From Aplidium turbinatum (Eukaryota; Chordata; Ascidiacea; Aplousobranchia; Polyclinidae), in assembly GCA_918807975.1 (NCBI GenBank), contig OU964924.1:1438501-1502500 (forward strand): 64,000 bases of DNA, read 5' to 3'. The notes under the pieces were generated by a model. That model did not search any database. It was given only the letters and a program-made list of their open reading frames with translations, and was not told where the DNA came from. Positions within the stretch are counted from its first letter, which is position 1; each line of letters opens with the position of its first letter. This document shows, piece by piece, positions 45,862 to 55,764 of the stretch. Made by a program: the position numbers and the translations under genes.

Positions 45862-46719
45862 CAGTGGCGTACGCAGGATTTTGTCAAGGGGGGGGGGCCA
45901 TTGAGAGTAGCGTAGCCAGAAATTTTTAAAGGGGGGGTTTTGACAACCGGCGGGCGAAGCCCGACGGCGTTTTCACTTAAGACGACACCCAGCGGCGGGG
46001 GATCTGGGGGGCCTCCCCCAGAAAATTTTGAAAAATTACTTTGAATTTGGTGCATTCTGAGAGCATTTTCAAGAAAAATGTGGGTATGAATATTCCCGTA
46101 AAATGGTGCTGTCAGGTGGCATAGCAAAAGGATAAGATCATGTTTTCTTGGGCATATTTCGGAAATAAAGCTAAGTCTCTATGTTTTCTTGTTAATTCCT
46201 GACTGAGATGTTTAAATGTTTGGTATTGGCAAAACTCGCTCTTGTAATGCAGTTTCGTTTAAAATTAGGCAAGTTTTGTTTAGACTGAAAGCATCATTCC
46301 CAAGCATAAAGAGACTGAAAGCATCATTCTCAATATCGGGACGCCACACGCGTGCCAAAGTGAGGTTGTAACCCCCCCCTTGGCTACGTCACTGGTCATT
46401 GATATCTCAGACTACTTCATGATATCCCAGTATAGTTTTAGTTTAGACTTTATCCAATCCTCTCTCACTAATCACTATAATAGGCTTACAGAACACTATG
46501 CCACATCGGCATACCTGGGGTGGTGTAGGTGGATTGGGCCATGTATTTCGTATTGGCTTAGTCTATAAAACAACATTGTTACAGTACTTGCTTTGACAGA
46601 GCAATGCAAAACATATTAAATGCCTTAATCTACGTCGTTAACTACTAAAACATTTTAAGGGGGGGGGGGGGGGGGGGGGGGGGCCATGGCCCAATGCCCC
46701 CCCCCTGCGTACGCCACTG
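45862..46719. mobile_element. hAT MITE, CAGTGGCGTACGCAGG ends
   Basis: Left CAGTGGCGTACGCAGGATTT, right 'cctgcgtacgccactg', with a perfect 8-bp TSD CTGTGATC (45854-45861 and 46720-46727). It holds a nested MITE (45905-46394). A run of about 25 G lies just inside the right end (46659-46683). Confidence 0.92.
45905..46394. mobile_element. Nested hAT MITE, AGTAGCGTAGCCAG ends
   Basis: Left GAGTAGCGTAGCCAGAAATT, right 'ttggctacgtcactg'. The flanking 8-mers GCCATTGA and GTCATTGA agree at 7 of 8. Its interior ('gcatagcaaaaggataag') is shared, inverted, with 55300-55540. Confidence 0.82.
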
Positions 46720-47044
46720 CTGTGATCCGTAAACGGATTGAATGATTTGTTGAGCTATTTTCAATGCCTGTATTGTGTGTTTACAATTTTTTATACAATT
46801 TCTATACTAAAATCACCAGTTAGAACAAATTCGATTAGCATCACGATCGAAACCAATAGCCTAGGCTACTGGCCTGTCACGTAGATTTGTCAAGGGGAGG
46901 AAGCCGTTATCACCGACTCAACAACGGCTCTGTTCCACGCAGCAAACAAACAAACAAGAATGTGTCACAGCTAACAAGATCATCAGCAAACAAGCTCGCA
47001 CTGCCCAAACATTAGATACTGGTAGGTGGGGTAGGCTACTCTCA

Positions 47045-47160
47045 GCAACCCTGGATGTTCACACTGCGAATCCAACATTCTGGACATCGATCACTTGGTC
47101 AAGAAAGGAGTACTCAACCACCAAATCAGTGGCACATCCGATATTTTTAAACACTAGTTG
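47045..47160 (+). other. Exon-like fragment with CxxC, MULE interior
   Basis: After a splice-acceptor-like TACTCTCAG the plus frame reads NPGCSHCESNILDIDHLVKK then GVLNHQISGTSDIFKH before closing. CSHC could be half of a zinc site. Position and strand suit an N-terminal exon of the MULE transposase, but the family match is not strong. Confidence 0.35.
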
Positions 47161-47288
47161 CAACGCACATGAGATGTGCACACCATACGATCTTAGGCCT
47201 ACCAGGCTACAAGTTTTTCTAGACAAAATAGTGAGCAACAATAGTAATTTTGCTGCAAGTGTAGTCGAGTGAATTTTGTTGATTTTCA

Positions 47289-47485
47289 CATTGAAAGTTG
47301 TTTTTCTTGACGATACGTAGCCTAGTTAAATTTGAATTTCAGAGGAATTCAATTGTACGCTGAGGAAAGCCAAGTTCAGCTTAAATCACATTGAAACTTT
47401 TTTTTCTTGACGATACGTAGCCTAGTTAAATTTGAATTTCAGAGGAATTCAATTGTACGCTGAGGAAAGCCAAGTTCAGCTTAAA
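47289..47485. repeat. Tandem duplication of about 97 bp
   Basis: Two adjacent copies of a segment with 'cttgacgatacgtagccta' and 'aaagccaagttcagctt'. They are almost identical, so the duplication is recent. Confidence 0.85.
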
Positions 47486-47793
47486 GCATATGACGCAACG
47501 CACGATAGGCCTACAAAGTGGTTGCTTTTATTTTTGCTGAAAATTATTTTTCCGAGGCCCATTTTTCGTATTGTTTCCTGACCAGTCCTGATTTCTCTCG
47601 GAGGCCCTGAGGCCTACTCACAACACAAATTGCTAATTAATTTGCTTGAATGGAAAATTAAGGATATTATAAGTATAAGGTCAAAGGTAGGCTCATAAGT
47701 TCTACATGTATGCTGAAGCTTTCCATTTAGCTGTTCATTCTTTAACTTGAATAAAATTTGGATCTAACTTAAACAAAAATTAAGTCTTAAAAA

Positions 47794-47880
47794 TTGCCCA
47801 CCTAGTTTTAAACTAGGTGGGCAAAGAAAGGGCTAGGGGGGCAAGCAAAGGGACTAGGTGGGCAATTGCCCACCTAGTTT
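47794..47880. repeat. Cluster of TTGCCCACCTAGTTT palindromes
   Basis: TTGCCCACCTAGTTT and AAACTAGGTGGGCAA form one hairpin near 47796-47832. ACTAGGTGGGCAATTGCCCA and the following 'cctagt' form a second, perfect palindrome near 47852-47880. Confidence 0.75.
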
Positions 47881-47891
47881 ATATGTGAAAA

Positions 47892-48310
47892 GATGCTATG
47901 GTGAGAAGCCCATACACCGGGGTCCAGCGCTCCCGGTGGCAACAAACATCGCAACAACTCATAATTCTGAGAGTATACGGAGTTTTCTGGGAAAATTTTT
48001 AATGGACATTGTAAAAATTAGCGGGAAAGTAAAAAAGCCGGCATTGATGATGATTGACGGTTCCATGGCTATGTGGAATGCTGTATTAAGTGCTATGTGC
48101 AATGAAACAAGGTTAGATTATTACAACAGATGCTGGAGAGTAGTTACAGGCGAGGCAATAACGTACGACTTAGAAAAAACGTTCGTTCACAATTGTTTAA
48201 GTCATGCCATGCGTGCAGCTAAAGTTATGGCAAAAAAACATTACAAACATAAACAACACAGATTGACTGCAATGCATTGGATTTCGTTGTTATTTGCATG
48301 TACTGCGTGA
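47892..48310 (+). pseudogene. MULE-type transposase, central catalytic part
   Basis: The frame reads GPALPVATNIATTHNSESIR, SFLGKFLMDIVKISGKVKKP, ALMMIDGSMAMWNAVLSAMC and, later, FVHNCLSHAMRAAKVMAKKH. In MULE/NOF-like transposases a 'lpv.e.it..h....I..fl..f' block is followed by 'P..ivtD.s.a..nAi', where the Asp is the second catalytic acid, and then a C..H pair before the third. All of these are in order here. The first Asp is not seen. The frame closes at 48308, just before a SINE. Confidence 0.7.
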
Positions 48311-48337
48311 ACTGGACAAAATAATGGAAAGCATTAT

Positions 48338-48650
48338 TTGTTTGTTTGTTTGTTTATCTTTATCCTGCATTGTGGGAAAGTGGACTTGAGCGCTATGCAT
48401 CGGTGTAGCCTACGCCTTCCGACGTACACCTGACCCACGCTGCAGCCGACGGCAATAGCTGTTTCCGGTTGTCTACTTTACTTATGACTTAAATTTGGTA
48501 GGCTACTACCCATTACTCGAAATCGATCACTGGGTAGAGGCAATCATCGTAAAGTTTCTTGCCTAGAGAAACAACAGCAAGTGCGTGTGGCTGGAGTCGA
48601 ACATGCAGGCTTTTGACTGTGAGCCCAACGCGCTAACCACTCGCCATTGC
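48338..48650 (-). mobile_element. tRNA-derived SINE interrupting the transposase
   Basis: On the minus strand: a tRNA-like head with 'gagtggttagcgcgttgggc' and B-box-like ATGTTCGACTCC, a body, and a (CAAA)n tail that appears on the plus strand as 'tttgtttgtttgtttg'. The sister copy is at 53091-53396. Two 5-bp insertions, GCCTA (48408-48412) and GGCTA (48501-48505), are absent from that sister. Confidence 0.88.
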
Positions 48651-49250
48651 TGCCAATGGGTAACCAATTGCGAACGAACGTCTTTTCAAGTGGACTATCA
48701 TTTTAACAGACTGCATCAAGGCGTTAAACCTTACGAAACTAAATCAAAAGTGACAAATGAAATTGAAGAAACCGATGTAAACGACCTGACTGACCATTTT
48801 CATACCAGCATGCGTGAGGATCAAAAACAAGAATTGAAATCTCCATTTTACTTACGCTACCATAACCGACTTGTCGCTTTTTTAGATTCTAATAACTTTT
48901 CGTATCACCTTAACCATTGCAATTCAAAGCTAAAGCACAAAAATGTTTACATGGACAAAACCTTTTGTTCCCAACTCATTCGAATTGTTTTAAGTCGAAT
49001 TAGTACAACTTTGCAGCTAATTCTGGGAGACTTATCCCGGCATTCGTCTCATCATCAATGCCCAAATGATCAAGTCTAATTTCGGTATTCCTTTTGGTTT
49101 AAAAATGTTATTTCTTCCGAATTAAGACATATTTCTCGGGATAACTTAACTCAAGGAATCATTGAGCAGCATTTTTGGGATTTGAAACAAATTTATTTAA
49201 AAGGAAAGCGAGTTGTAAGTATCGATAATTTTGTGGCACAATATGAAAAT
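48651..49250 (+). pseudogene. MULE-type transposase, C-terminal part
   Basis: Two frames: one to 49079 (VKPYETKSKVTNEIEETDVN ... SFYLRYHN-like), then, after a shift, FGIPFWFKNVISSELRHISR and TQGIIEQHFWDLKQIYLKGK followed by VVSIDNFVAQYEN. The IIEQHFWDLK segment fits the third catalytic acid (Glu) of MULE transposases, 'sN..iE..f..lK'. The basic stretch ending in 'DFV..h' is also typical. With 47892-48310 this accounts for two of the three DDE residues. At least one frameshift is present. Confidence 0.65.
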
Positions 49251-49672
49251 GATAAATCGTAACTGTTTATCTGATACCGCTCTCGTAATAGACAAAAACC
49301 ACGAAGTGTCTTGGCTAGATTTACTTACGGCGTGTAATAACCCCTGTAGGAAAATCAAGAGCGAATTGGAAAAGCACTATACAAATCCATCGGCCGTTGG
49401 TTGGCTAAGCAAACGTCTGGTAGACGCTTACATTTTGCTAAAAGTCAATGAACCGAGCAACATTAACGCCATAGGGGCTTTAGACTGCGATTCCACAAGC
49501 AAGCTTCTTCAAGGAACACCCGTAAAGTCAATAAAATTTTTCAAAACGGCCATGATAGAAAACGAGGACAAACTGCGACCCGTCGTTCTTCTTCCTTTCT
49601 TGTGCAATGGTCATTTTTGCTTGTTACATTTTTCCATCCAAAAGGAGTTGTTACATTGCTATGATTCATTAA
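49231..49672 (+). CDS. Ulp1-type SUMO protease, N-terminal half
   Basis: The frame has AVGWLSKRLVDAYILLKVNE, matching the Ulp1 opening 'WLnD..in.Yl.ll', and later VVLLPFLCNGHFCLLHFSIQ followed by LLHCYDSLKG. In C48 peptidases the His of 'HW.L' and the Asp of 'yDSl' are catalytic. Here they are GHFCLLHF and CYDSL. A 568-bp MITE (49673-50240) splits the gene directly after the Asp motif. Ulp1-like peptidases cleave SUMO from proteins. They are known passengers of some MULEs and KDZ-type transposons. The start may be farther upstream, because the first Met overlaps the end of the transposase frame. Confidence 0.75.
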
Positions 49673-50240
49673 AGGGGTATTAAAGGAAAAACCTGACTTG
49701 GCGATTTTCCACGTTCTTTGTGTTTAACATGCTACCATAAAACGATTTTCAATAAAATTTTGCCCCATTGCGGTCTGACCACCATTGTGCGCGTGCTTTT
49801 GTCAGAGCTTTCAAAACGAGATTGGCTTGAGCAACGAAGCGTGCGACTGTAAAAAACGTCATAAAGTCTACGTCATAAAGTCTAGCAATCAACCGATCAC
49901 GCAATAATTGTTACTGCGGGCGATTTGACTGTAGGCTATGTATGTATTTACATCAAAACAGCACATTTTAACATCAAAACAGCAGACAGTTTGCTCAAAA
50001 CATCAGATTGGTAACGTGGCTTTTGTTATTGCTGGACTTTATGACGTATTCTTGAGCTGTGTTTGCACGTTTTGGTCATTTTGAAAAAAATGAAAATAAA
50101 TGAAACACTGGACTTTGGGCCTTGCCAGCGCCATTGAAAACAAATTTTTTTGGGTAATTGTTTTTGAAATGTATTCTTGAATGTTCAGTTTACTCATTTT
50201 AATGCTTAATTCCGGTTTGAAATTTTCCTTTAGTATGCCT
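49673..50240. mobile_element. TTAA-type MITE splitting the Ulp1 gene
   Basis: The TIR is AGGGGTATTAAAGGAAAA (left) against AGGCATACTAAAGGAAAATT (right end, inverted), with a TTAA TSD (49669-49672 and 50241-50244). TTAA is the target of piggyBac- and Kolobok-like elements. Setting the element aside, the coding frame runs on from CYDSL to NNGMSSDV. That confirms the insertion came after the protease gene was in place. Confidence 0.85.
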
Positions 50241-50244
50241 TTAA

Positions 50245-50564
50245 ACAATGGCATGTCCAGTGATGTTTCAAAGTTCTTTCGTGACGGCGTAGATTGTTTA
50301 TTAAATATCTTGGTTGATGTAAGGCTATGTAAGGACGATTGTGCCGTAGACACTAAACACATCTTGATGCAACCAGACAACAATACTTGTGGAGTGGCCG
50401 TTTACATGACAGCGGATATTCTTTGCAACAACAGCGATGAAAAGCTTAACCAAAGAAATTTGGATGTTGATTTTTTCACAACCTATCGACATTGGATGAT
50501 ATATTACATCGTTACAAACGCTATCAAATGCTATACAAACGCAAACGCTATCTGGAACTCCTAA
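50245..50564 (+). CDS. Ulp1-type SUMO protease, C-terminal half with active-site Cys
   Basis: NNGMSSDVSKFFRDGVDCLL ... THILMQPDNNTCGVAVYMTA-like sequence (the segment is TKHILMQPDNNTCGVAVYMT). The motif Q-x-x-x-x-x-C-G is the Ulp1 catalytic site: Gln shapes the oxyanion hole and Cys is the nucleophile. His, Asp and Cys are therefore all still present across the two halves. The frame ends just as a USP-like frame begins (50554), so the two proteases may once have been one polyprotein. Confidence 0.78.
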
Positions 50565-51299
50565 TAGCAATCTTCCTCCTGGCTTAGTAAATGTAGGTAA
50601 CTTATAATGCATAATCTTATTGTTAACAGAAACGTAGAAGAAAAACTACTTAAAAACACGTTGAATGATATAAGAAGTAAATTTCCACTGGATTTGCAAC
50701 ATGACCCTGCCGAGTTTTTTAGCGAATCGTCATAGCCATTGTTATTAGAGCGGTCTGATACAACATTGGCACTGGAATACGTCACGTATCATCAGTGCAT
50801 TGAATGCGGTTCAAAAAGTGAGCTTCATAGAAATAACGAAAAAGTATTATTTCTACCAATGTACCACTGGATTTCAGAAAATAATCTTTTATCCTTATAT
50901 CTAAAGAACTTGCTCGTTGACAACGAAATGTCACCATGTTGTAAATGTACAAGTGTGAACTGCACTACGAGTAAACAAATATTTAGTTTCCCCAAAGTTT
51001 TGGTTCTGTCTTTAGGTAGAAATACTGGTGTAATCAAATCCAAAAGATGTGTCACAGCAGATGAAACTTTTACTCTTGAGGATGCAAATGGCGTTGAATG
51101 TAATTACAAATTCGTAAGTGCCATTGCACATTTTGGTGAAGGGAAGGAAAACGGCCATTACATTTGTTATTGTCTAGAAGGAGCCAATGTAGTTTGGGAA
51201 TTTAATGACAAAAAAGTTCGATGTATTTCGTTCTGCGAAATGACAAAGGTAATACAGGATCGCGGATACTTGTTTTTCTACGTAAAAGCTAAAGACTGA
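50540..51299 (+). CDS. USP-type deubiquitinase (C19), damaged at the Cys box
   Basis: SGTPNSNLPPGLVNVGNL starts the USP Cys box ('GL.N.GNTC'), but the Cys itself is not readable and a stop follows. After a frameshift, LDLQHDPAEFF matches 'QqDA.EFl'. From 50739 a long frame shows two Cys pairs (CIECG and CCKC..C), VLVLSLGRNT, and KFVSAIAHFGEGKENGHYIC with the catalytic His (GHY), then VWEFNDKKV with the Asp/Asn site, and GYLFFYVKAK at the end. This is a compact ubiquitin-specific protease. It would remove ubiquitin from transposon or host proteins. I see about two frame changes and one in-frame stop, so it is probably non-functional here. Confidence 0.78.
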
Positions 51300-51414
51300 A
51301 TATAGCAAAAGAATCCGCAGCATCCTACTCGATTTGCTGAAAAAATGTTTAGAAGTTTATGTTGTGCTCAGAGAATACAAATTATTCTTCATTAACTGAT
51401 ACCTACTACATAGC

Positions 51415-51640
51415 CGAGTGGTGAGGTCGGCTGCATAGCCGAGTGGTGAGAACTTGGAAAGGCAATCGAAAGAGCACCGGGTTCGACACCGTTCAAGAGC
51501 ATGCGGGTGTGTCTTTGGCAGGACACTTAAAGGCATGCCTGAAAGTGGACACGAAGATTGGCTTCATTGCTTTCGTGTCCACTTAATCCAAATCTTCAAC
51601 CACCAGGTGTAAGTCTGGATACGATAAACAAACCTAGTGA
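51415..51640 (+). mobile_element. tRNA-derived SINE, Ser/Leu-like head
   Basis: CATAGCCGAGTGGTGAG occurs twice at the start, followed by B-box-like GGGTTCGACACC, 'agagcatgcgggtgtgtct' and 'ggacacttaaaggca'. The sister of 13204-13389. The double A-box is a small duplication at the 5' end. Confidence 0.8.
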
Positions 51641-52103
51641 TTTCTAAATCAAATCATTGTAGATGCAGTAATCTATTAAAACTTAAAAAAATACCCATTC
51701 GAAATGTATAGCCTATAATCGCTTTCTAGAGAAACTTAAGTTTTCAAATTAGGATCTCTTCAATTTACACATCATTTTGTCAAATTCTGAAAAGTTCAAT
51801 ATTGATAAAGCATTAACTATTCTGTACAATTTTTTTGCACTACTCAAGATGTGCTGTATAAGCAGGTGTAATATGGCTACTGGCGACAGGTCCTGCGTTA
51901 ACAAAAAACCTAACGACCGTATAAGGTTGCCTCAAAGGTGCGGTGGGAAAACCTTACAACAATACAGAACTTAATAAACAAATGTAATACAAGGAATTTA
52001 TTTTTGTACAGGTCTTTTCCATTATTTTCTGTAATTTCCAATTTTTCAATTATTTTTTATAAACGCTTAATTGAAAACTTGTCAAAATATCAAAATCCCT
52101 ATT
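51641..52103. other. Right flank of the MULE gene region
   Basis: AT-rich DNA between the SINE and the right arm. No recognisable frame. Confidence 0.45.
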
Positions 52104-53090
52104 TAATATTAAATACGTAAGATTTATTTCCTCAAATTTTAAATCATTCTGCCCCAGTTTCCTTCGTCTGCCCCACCACGAGCTTGCCATCCCTGGAAAG
52201 GAAATTTAATTCTGAACACGATTCAAAAATAAAATTCCGAAAAATATTTCGGGAAAATATTTTTATAGACCCCTAATTGAAGGCGTCTATAAACGTTAAA
52301 ATCTCTATTTATTTTTAAATACGTAAGACATTTCCCCCATTTTTAAACCATTCTGCTTGCGTTTCCTTCGTCTGCCCCACCACGAGCTTGCCATCCCTGG
52401 AAAGGAAATTTAATTCAAAACACGAGTCAAAAATAAAATTCCGAAAAATATTTCGGGAAAATATTTTTATAGACTCCTAATTGAAGGCGTCTATCAACGT
52501 TAAAATCTCTATTTGTTTTTAAATACGTAAGACATTTACCCCATTTTTAAACCATTCTGCTCGCGTTTCCTTCGTCTGCCCCACCACGAGCTTCCCACCC
52601 TTGGAAAGGAAATTTAATTCTGAACACGATTCAAAAATAAAATTCCGAAAAATATTTCGGGAAAACACTTTTATAGACGCCTAAATGAAGGCGTCTATAA
52701 ACGTTAAAATCTCTATTTGTTTTTAAATACGTAAGACATTTCCCCCATTTTTAAACCATTCTGCTCGCGTTTCCTTTGTCTGCCCCACCACGAGCTTGCC
52801 ACCGCTAGAAAAGAAATTTAATTCTGAACACGATTCAAAAATAAAATTCCGAAAAATATTTCGGGAAAATATTTTTATAGACTCCTAATTGAAAGCGTCT
52901 ATAAACGTTAAAATCTCTATTTATTTTTAAATACGTAAGACATTTCCCCCATTTTTAAACCATTCTGCTCGCGTTTCCTTCGTCTGCCCTACCACGAGCT
53001 TGCCATCCCTGGAAAGGAAATTGAATTCTGAACACGATTCAAAAATAAAATTCCGAAAAATATATCGGAAAAACATTTTTATAGACGCCT

Positions 53091-53396
53091 TTTGTTTGTT
53101 TGTTTGTTTATCTTTATCCTGCATTGCGGGAAAGCGGACTTGAGCGCTATTCATCGGTGTACGCCTTCCGACATACACCTGACCCACGCTGCAGCCGACG
53201 GCAATGTCTGTTTTCCGGTTGTCTACTTTACTTATGACTTAAATTTGGTACTACCCATTACTCGAAATCGATCACTAGGTAGAGGCAATTATCGTTAAGT
53301 TTCTTGCCCAGAGAAACAACAGCAAGTGCGGGTGGCTGGAGTCGAACATGCAGGCTCTCGACTGCGAGCCCAACGCGCTAACCACTCGGCCACGGC
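53091..53396 (-). mobile_element. tRNA-derived SINE in the right arm, 13-bp TSD
   Basis: 306 bp. The minus-strand head is GCCGTGGCCGAGTGGTTAGC, with B-box-like ATGTTCGACTCC and a (CAAA)n tail. Perfect TSD TTTATAGACGCCT (53078-53090 and 53397-53409). It inserted into a 204-bp unit. Confidence 0.93.
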
Positions 53397-54944
53397 TTTA
53401 TAGACGCCTAATTGTAGGCGTCTATAAACGTTAAAATCTCTATTTATTTTTAAATACGTAAGACATTTCCCCCATTTTTAAACCATTCTGCTCGCGTTTC
53501 ATTCGTCTGCTCCACCACGAGCTTGCCACCCTTGGAAAGGAAATTTAATTCTGAACACGATTCAAAAATAAAATTCCGAAAAATATTTCGGGAAAATATT
53601 TTTATAGACTCCTAATTGAAGGCGTCTATAAACGTTAAAATCTCTATTTGTTTTTAAATACGTAAGACATTTACTCCATTTTTAAACCATTCTGCTCGCG
53701 TTTCCTTCGTCTGCCCCACCACGAGCTTGCCACCCCTAGAAAAGAAATTTAATTCTGAACACGGTTCAAAAATAAAATTCCGAAAAATATTTCGGGAAAA
53801 TATTTTTATAGACTCCTAATTGAAGGCGTCTATCAACGTTAAAATCTCTATTTCTTTTTAAATACGTAAGACATTTCCCCCATTTTTAAACCATTCTGCT
53901 CGCGTTTCCTTTGTCTGCCCCACCACGAGCTTGCCACCCTTGGAAAGGAAATTTAATTCTGAACACTATTCAAAAATAAAATTCCGAAAAATATTTCGGG
54001 AAAATATTTTTATAGACGCCTAATTGAAGGCGTCTATAAGCGTTACAATCTCCATTTATTTTTAAATACGTAAGACATTTCTCCTATTTTTAAACCATTC
54101 TGCTCGCGTTTCCTTCGTCTACCCCACCACGAGCTTGCCACCCCTAGAAAGGAAATTTAATTCTGAACACGATTCAAAAATAAAATTCCGAAAAATATTT
54201 CGGGAAAATATTTTTATAGACCCCTAATTGAAGGCGTCTTTTAACGTTGAAATCTCTATTTGTTTTTAAATACGTAAGACATTTACCCCATTTTTAAACC
54301 ATTCTGCTCGCGTTTCCTTCGTCTGCCCCACCACGAGCTTGCCATCCCTGGAAAGGAAATTTAATTCTGAACACGATTCAAAAATAAAATTCCGAAAAAT
54401 ATTTCGGGAAAATATTTTTATAGACCCCTAATTGAAGGCGTCTTTTAACGTTGAAATCTCTATTTGTTTTTAAATACGTAAGACATTTACCCCATTTTTA
54501 AACCATTCTGCTCGCGTTTCCTTCGTCTGCCCCACCACGAGCTTGCCACCCCTGGAAAGGAAATTTAATTCAAAACACGAGTCAAAAATAAAATTCCGAA
54601 AAATATTTCGGGAAAATATTTTTATAGACGCCTAATTGAAGCCGTTTATTAACGTTAAAATCTCTATTTATTTTTAAATACGTAAGACATTTACCCCATT
54701 TTTAAACTATTCTGCTTGCGTTTCCTTCGTCTGCCCCACCACGAAATTGACACCCTTGGAAAGGAAATTTAATTCTGAACACGATTCAAAAATAAAATTT
54801 CGAAAAATATTTCGGGAAAATATTTTTATAGACGCCTAATTGAAGGCGTCTATAAACGTTAAAATCTCTATTTATTCTTAAATACGTAAGACATTTCCCT
54901 CATTTTTAAACCATTCTGCTCGCGTTTCCTTTGTCTGCCCCACC

Positions 54945-55625
54945 AGTGCCGGTCTTTGGGGTGTGCAAACCGTGCGATCGCACAGGGCCCGCAAATTTGG
55001 GGGCCCGCAATTTACTCAGAAAATGCAGTAATTTTGTCATTTCCAATGGAAAAATTCAACAAGTGAATTCAACAAAGGAATTAGCAACAAGAAAGACTGA
55101 ATGGGTGCAACCTATTTCGTCCCCTGAAAAGATCGAGAAAAAAAACAACATTGCCGAAGTTGCTGATCGGAGTTGCCGCAAACATTTCAAATTTCTCTCG
55201 ATCTTTTCAGGGGACGAAATTTGATTTTGTTAACTCCGATTTCAGGGTACGAAATCGGGGTACGAATTTTTCAGGGAACGAAATAGGTTGCATCTAGACT
55301 CAACATAGCTTTATTTCCAAAAAACGCCCAAGAATGCATGATCTTATTCTTTTGCTATGCCACTGGACAGCACCATTTTACAGTAGGATAATATTCATAC
55401 CCAAATTTTGAACATGCTCTCAAAATGCCCCAAATTCAAAGTAATATTTCAAAATTTTCTGGGGGAGGCCCCCCAGACCCCCCGCTGCTGGGTGTCAGAC
55501 CGTCAAACCACCCCCTCCCCTTTCAAAATAGGCCTCCCCAGCTACGCTACTGAGTTGAATCATTGTCATTGGGGCCCACAAATCATATTCCGCACAGAGC
55601 CCGAAATACCCTAAGACCGGCACTG
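54945..55625. mobile_element. hAT MITE, CAGTGCCGGTCTT ends, in the right arm
   Basis: Left AGTGCCGGTCTTTGGGG, right 'ctaagaccggcactg'. TSD GCCCCACC (54937-54944 and 55626-55633). The interior shares sequence with 45905-46394 and holds another MITE (55102-55295). Confidence 0.9.
55102..55295. mobile_element. GGGTGCAACCTA MITE, third nesting level
   Basis: Left TGGGTGCAACCTATTTCG, right 'cgaaataggttgcatct'. The flanking 8-mers AGACTGAA and AGACTCAA agree at 7 of 8. Same family as 57040-57759. Confidence 0.85.
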
Positions 55626-55764
55626 GCCCCACCACGAGCTTGCCATCCCTGGAAAGGAAATTTAATTCTGAACACGATTCAAAAATAAAATTCCGAAAAA
55701 TATTTCGGGAAAATATTTTTATAGACGCCTAATTGAAGGCGTCTATAAACGTTAAAATCTCTAT

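Larger units (their letters stand above)
52104..55764 (-). repeat. Right arm: about thirteen 204-bp tandem units
   Basis: The inverse marker 'ctctat' ends at 52308, 52512, 52716 and 52920, then at 53443, 53647, 53851, 54055, 54259, 54463, 54667 and 54871, then at 55764. Every step is 204 bp once the SINE (53091-53396 plus 13-bp TSD) and the hAT MITE (54945-55625 plus 8-bp TSD) are subtracted. The innermost unit near 52104 is decayed. Confidence 0.92.

Noticed and set aside
46659-46683. Poly-G run as an assembly artefact
   Set aside because: Possible, but G-rich tracts are normal just inside these CAGTGGCGTACG MITEs, so I leave it as part of the element.
47858-47891. The Met at 47858 as the true start of the transposase
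   Set aside because: It lies inside the palindrome cluster; family-like sequence only begins around 47892, and upstream exons are likely.
49231-51299. Reading the cysteine protease as a Polinton/adenovirus-type enzyme
   Set aside because: No polymerase B, integrase, ATPase or capsid-like frame is near. The TSD is 9 bp and the arms are Foldback-like, so a MULE with Ulp1 fits better.
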